Of a stretch of DNA of 16,901 nt, positions 14,970 through 16,901 are shown in pieces. Origin of the DNA: an uncultured Pedobacter sp. (GTDB lineage Bacteria > Bacteroidota > Bacteroidia > Sphingobacteriales > Sphingobacteriaceae); NCBI GenBank assembly GCA_938008555.1, contig CALLKE010000174.1, forward strand, positions 1 through 16,901. Direction: 5' to 3'. A program made the position numbers and the translations under genes. The notes below the pieces were generated by a model. It searched no databases, was not told where the DNA came from, and saw only the letters and a program-made list of their open reading frames with translations. Within the stretch, counting starts at the first letter, position 1; each line of letters begins with the position of its first letter.

Positions 14970-15719
14970 TTAAGCGTGTATCAGTTGTTCGTCCAGTGCA
15001 AATCCTTCGTCTACAATAATACGACCACAGTGTTCGCAAACAATAACTTTTTTACGTTGGCGAATATCTAGTTGTCTTTGAGGAGGTATTTGGTTGAAAC
15101 AGCCGGCGCATGAATCACGTTGAATAGTAACAACAGCTAGTCCATTTTTTGCATTGTTACGTAGCCTTTTATATGCAGTGAGCAATCGTTCTTCAATAAG
15201 TGGCTCTGCAGCTTCTACCTTGGCCTGTATGTTTTCTTCTTCTTTTTCTGTTTCAGCAGTAATGTTATCTAGTTCTGCCTTTTTAGAGAGTAGGTCTTTT
15301 TTACGTTCTTCCAGATGTTCAAGTGCTTTTTCATACACTGTAGTTTTATTGGTTATCTCAAAGCCGTACTCCTTGATCTTTTTTTCAGATACTTGAACAT
15401 CTAAGCCCTGTACCTCAATTTCTTTCGATAGAGCATCGTACTCGCGATTGTTTTTAACATCATTGAGTTGTGCTTCATATTTCTTAGTAGCTGCTAGAGC
15501 TTCTTTGATGTTGTTTTTTCGTGTTACAATCGCATCTTCAAGCTCATCTAGCTCCGATTTTATTTTTTGAATACGGGTTTCTAAGCCAGCAATTTCGTCT
15601 TCCAAATCAGCCACTTCCATAGGAAGCTCACCACGCACCTGACGTATTTTGTCAATTTGGGTATGTAAAGTTTGGAGATTATACAGCGCTTTTAGCTTTT
15701 GTTCTATGGTTTGTTCCAT
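14970..15719 (-). CDS. Coiled-coil zinc-ribbon protein (C4-type, CT398/zf-RING_7 family)
   Basis: This 249-residue soluble protein has a long N-terminal helical hairpin (about 5-180), rich in Glu, Lys, Leu and Ala with heptad-like spacing, for example LEDEIAGLETRIQKIKSELD. A C-terminal zinc ribbon follows with Cys204-x2-Cys207 and Cys228-x2-Cys231 (CAGC and CEHC). This matches the widespread family related to chlamydial CT398, whose members bind partner proteins through the coiled coil; the exact role in Bacteroidota is not settled. The ATG overlaps the stop codon of the upstream Nif3-family gene by one base (TAATG at 15717-15721), which points to translational coupling and a shared operon. 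This Nif3-zinc-ribbon adjacency is, to my knowledge, common in bacteria and supports a shared role. A terminator follows immediately. Confidence 0.93.
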   Translation of the reverse strand: MEQTIEQKLKALYNLQTLHTQIDKIRQVRGELPMEVADLEDEIAGLETRIQKIKSELDELEDAIVTRKNNIKEALAATKKYEAQLNDVKNNREYDALSKEIEVQGLDVQVSEKKIKEYGFEITNKTTVYEKALEHLEERKKDLLSKKAELDNITAETEKEEENIQAKVEAAEPLIEERLLTAYKRLRNNAKNGLAVVTIQRDSCAGCFNQIPPQRQLDIRQRKKVIVCEHCGRIIVDEGFALDEQLIHA

Positions 15720-16816
15720 TAAATCAAATAATTTATGGGGTTTGTGCTTTGTCCTGTTAAACGGGTCACAAATTTAGGAAATTTTTTCGTAATGAGCTCC
15801 TGTAATAGTTCTTGTGTAAATTGTTCACTTTCAAAGTGTCCTACATCTGCAATGACTATCTTTTTTTCGGCCTCGAAGAATTCGTGGTATTTGTAATCAG
15901 CCGTGATGAACAGGTCAGCTTCAGCTCGTATGGCTTGAGGTAATAGAAAACTTCCTGCACCACCACAAACGGCTACTCGATGAACCTTCTTATTTCTAAA
16001 GGTGGTGTGGCGTATGACTTTGGTATTGAGCTGTTTTTTTACGTATCTCAGAAATGTTTCCTCTTCTGTAGCCTTTTCCAAGATACCAATCATCCCGGAG
16101 CCAATTTGTGGAGCGTGATTACTGAGTGAGTATACATCGAAGGCAGCTTCTTCATAGGGATGTGACTCTTTTAATACTTTAAGTAAATGATGTTCAATGT
16201 GAGCGGGATAGATGGTTTCTATACGGATTTCCTCTTCGCGATGTTGTTGCCCTCTGACGCCTACAAAGGGGCTGGTTGAGTCATTCCCTTTAAATGTGCC
16301 TGTTCCGTTTGCATAGAAACTACATTCTGAATAATTACCAATATGTCCGGCACCTGCTTTGAATAATGCTTTTCGTAGTTGATTTGCGTGATTAGTGGGG
16401 CAGAAGGTGACTAGTTTTTTAAATAAATTCTGTTTGGGTGATAAGATATGGCATTGTGTTAAGCCGAGTTTCGAACAGATTTTGGCGTTTACGCCATTTA
16501 GCACGTTATCAAAGTTGGTATGAATGGCATAGAGTGCAATATCATGTTTGATAGCTTTCATCACTACGCGTTCGATGTAGGTCTTACCATTCAGTTTTTT
16601 TAAACCGCGAAAAACAATTGGATGATGAGAAATAATAATATCGCATTGATGCTGAATGGCTTCGTCTACTACTTCTTCAGTGCAGTCCAGAGAGATTAAA
16701 GCATTTGAAATTTCTTTGTTCGGGTCGCCAATAATAAGCCCTGAGTTATCGTAGTCTTCTTGATAAGCCAATGGCGCAATACTTTCTAGAAAAGTGCTGA
16801 GTTGATTTAAATTCAT
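15719..16816 (-). CDS. Nif3-like dinuclear metal centre protein (DUF34 family)
   Basis: This 365-residue cytoplasmic protein belongs to the NIF3/DUF34 family, often named 'GTP cyclohydrolase 1 type 2 homolog', though its true reaction is unsettled. The expected metal ligands are visible: His64-His65 in ISHHPIVF, His99 and Asp103 in AIHTNFDN, and His327 and Glu331 in DVGHFESE, the H-x3-E pair seen in the E. coli YbgI type. At 365 residues it is the long form, with an inserted domain between the two halves (about 125-230, with HPYEEAAFDVYSL) as in YqfO-like members. I start at the ATG at 16814-16816 (MNLNQLSTFLES) rather than 16861, because the extra 15 residues (MIFFTFQTIRI) match nothing usual for the family. 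It is first in an operon with the zinc-ribbon gene, overlapping it by one base. Confidence 0.95.
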   Translation of the reverse strand: MNLNQLSTFLESIAPLAYQEDYDNSGLIIGDPNKEISNALISLDCTEEVVDEAIQHQCDIIISHHPIVFRGLKKLNGKTYIERVVMKAIKHDIALYAIHTNFDNVLNGVNAKICSKLGLTQCHILSPKQNLFKKLVTFCPTNHANQLRKALFKAGAGHIGNYSECSFYANGTGTFKGNDSTSPFVGVRGQQHREEEIRIETIYPAHIEHHLLKVLKESHPYEEAAFDVYSLSNHAPQIGSGMIGILEKATEEETFLRYVKKQLNTKVIRHTTFRNKKVHRVAVCGGAGSFLLPQAIRAEADLFITADYKYHEFFEAEKKIVIADVGHFESEQFTQELLQELITKKFPKFVTRLTGQSTNPINYLI

Positions 16817-16901
16817 TGGTTTAAAGGTAATGCGTATTGTTTGAAAAGTAAAAAAGATCAAATGCTTCGGGCTAGAGGCGCGATAGGTAATTAATATGTT
16901 C

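Noticed and set aside
14842..15039. Upstream extension of the four-helix membrane protein frame (212 residues instead of 146)
   Set aside because: It would pass through the terminator hairpins and 70 nt of the zinc-ribbon coding region; the extra residues look random, while MDSFLLNLHAGFR is a natural start.
16817..16861. Longer start for the Nif3-family gene
   Set aside because: The 15 extra residues do not resemble the family N-terminus; MNLNQL does.

Overview
The window looks like chromosomal DNA of a Bacteroidota bacterium, most likely of the Sphingobacteriaceae (Pedobacter/Sphingobacterium/Olivibacter type). The reasons are the SusC/RagA and SusD/RagB outer-membrane pairs, a carboxypeptidase-regulatory-domain beta-barrel protein, AT-rich DNA, the absence of clear Shine-Dalgarno sites, and lipoproteins with short Lys-rich sequences after the acylated Cys. 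The family placement is inference from gene families, not from a database search.

Layout. (a) 135-4348, minus strand: a GTG-started murF (peptidoglycan precursor synthesis) followed downstream by a gene for a large TonB-receptor-like outer-membrane beta-barrel protein. Positions 1-134 hold no gene I can support. (b) 4483-14388, plus strand: two complete SusC-SusD cassettes in tandem. Each has a similar upstream block lying exactly 78 nt before the susC ATG, a susC of about 1,090-1,100 codons, a susD-like lipoprotein gene 11-13 nt later, and a strong terminator hairpin. No glycoside hydrolase, protease, sulfatase, sigma/anti-sigma pair or other regulator lies nearby, so the transported substrates cannot be read from context. 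(c) 14401-16816, minus strand: Nif3/DUF34 metal protein, then a coiled-coil zinc-ribbon protein overlapping it by one base (TAATG), then two terminator-like hairpins, then a small four-helix membrane protein. Positions 16817-16901 show nothing identifiable. No gene-free stretch exceeds 300 bases.

How the genes work together. Each SusC is a TonB-dependent barrel and each SusD its lipoprotein lid. Together they would bind a nutrient at the cell surface and import it into the periplasm. The two SusC proteins are closely alike in their N-terminal carboxypeptidase-like domain but much less so in plug and barrel, so they probably share the same energising machinery and import different substrates. 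The flanking genes are housekeeping or conserved Bacteroidota genes, so the SusCD pairs look like an accessory island between core genes.

Most unusual sequence-level signals: uninterrupted G runs of 10 and 9 inside susD2 and susC2, where a one-base slip in either direction gives early termination (possible phase variation); the matched upstream blocks of the two cassettes; a 22-residue insertion in SusC1 flanked by an imperfect repeat; and a perfect 13-bp inverted repeat between murF and the barrel gene. I found no clearly new multi-gene system.
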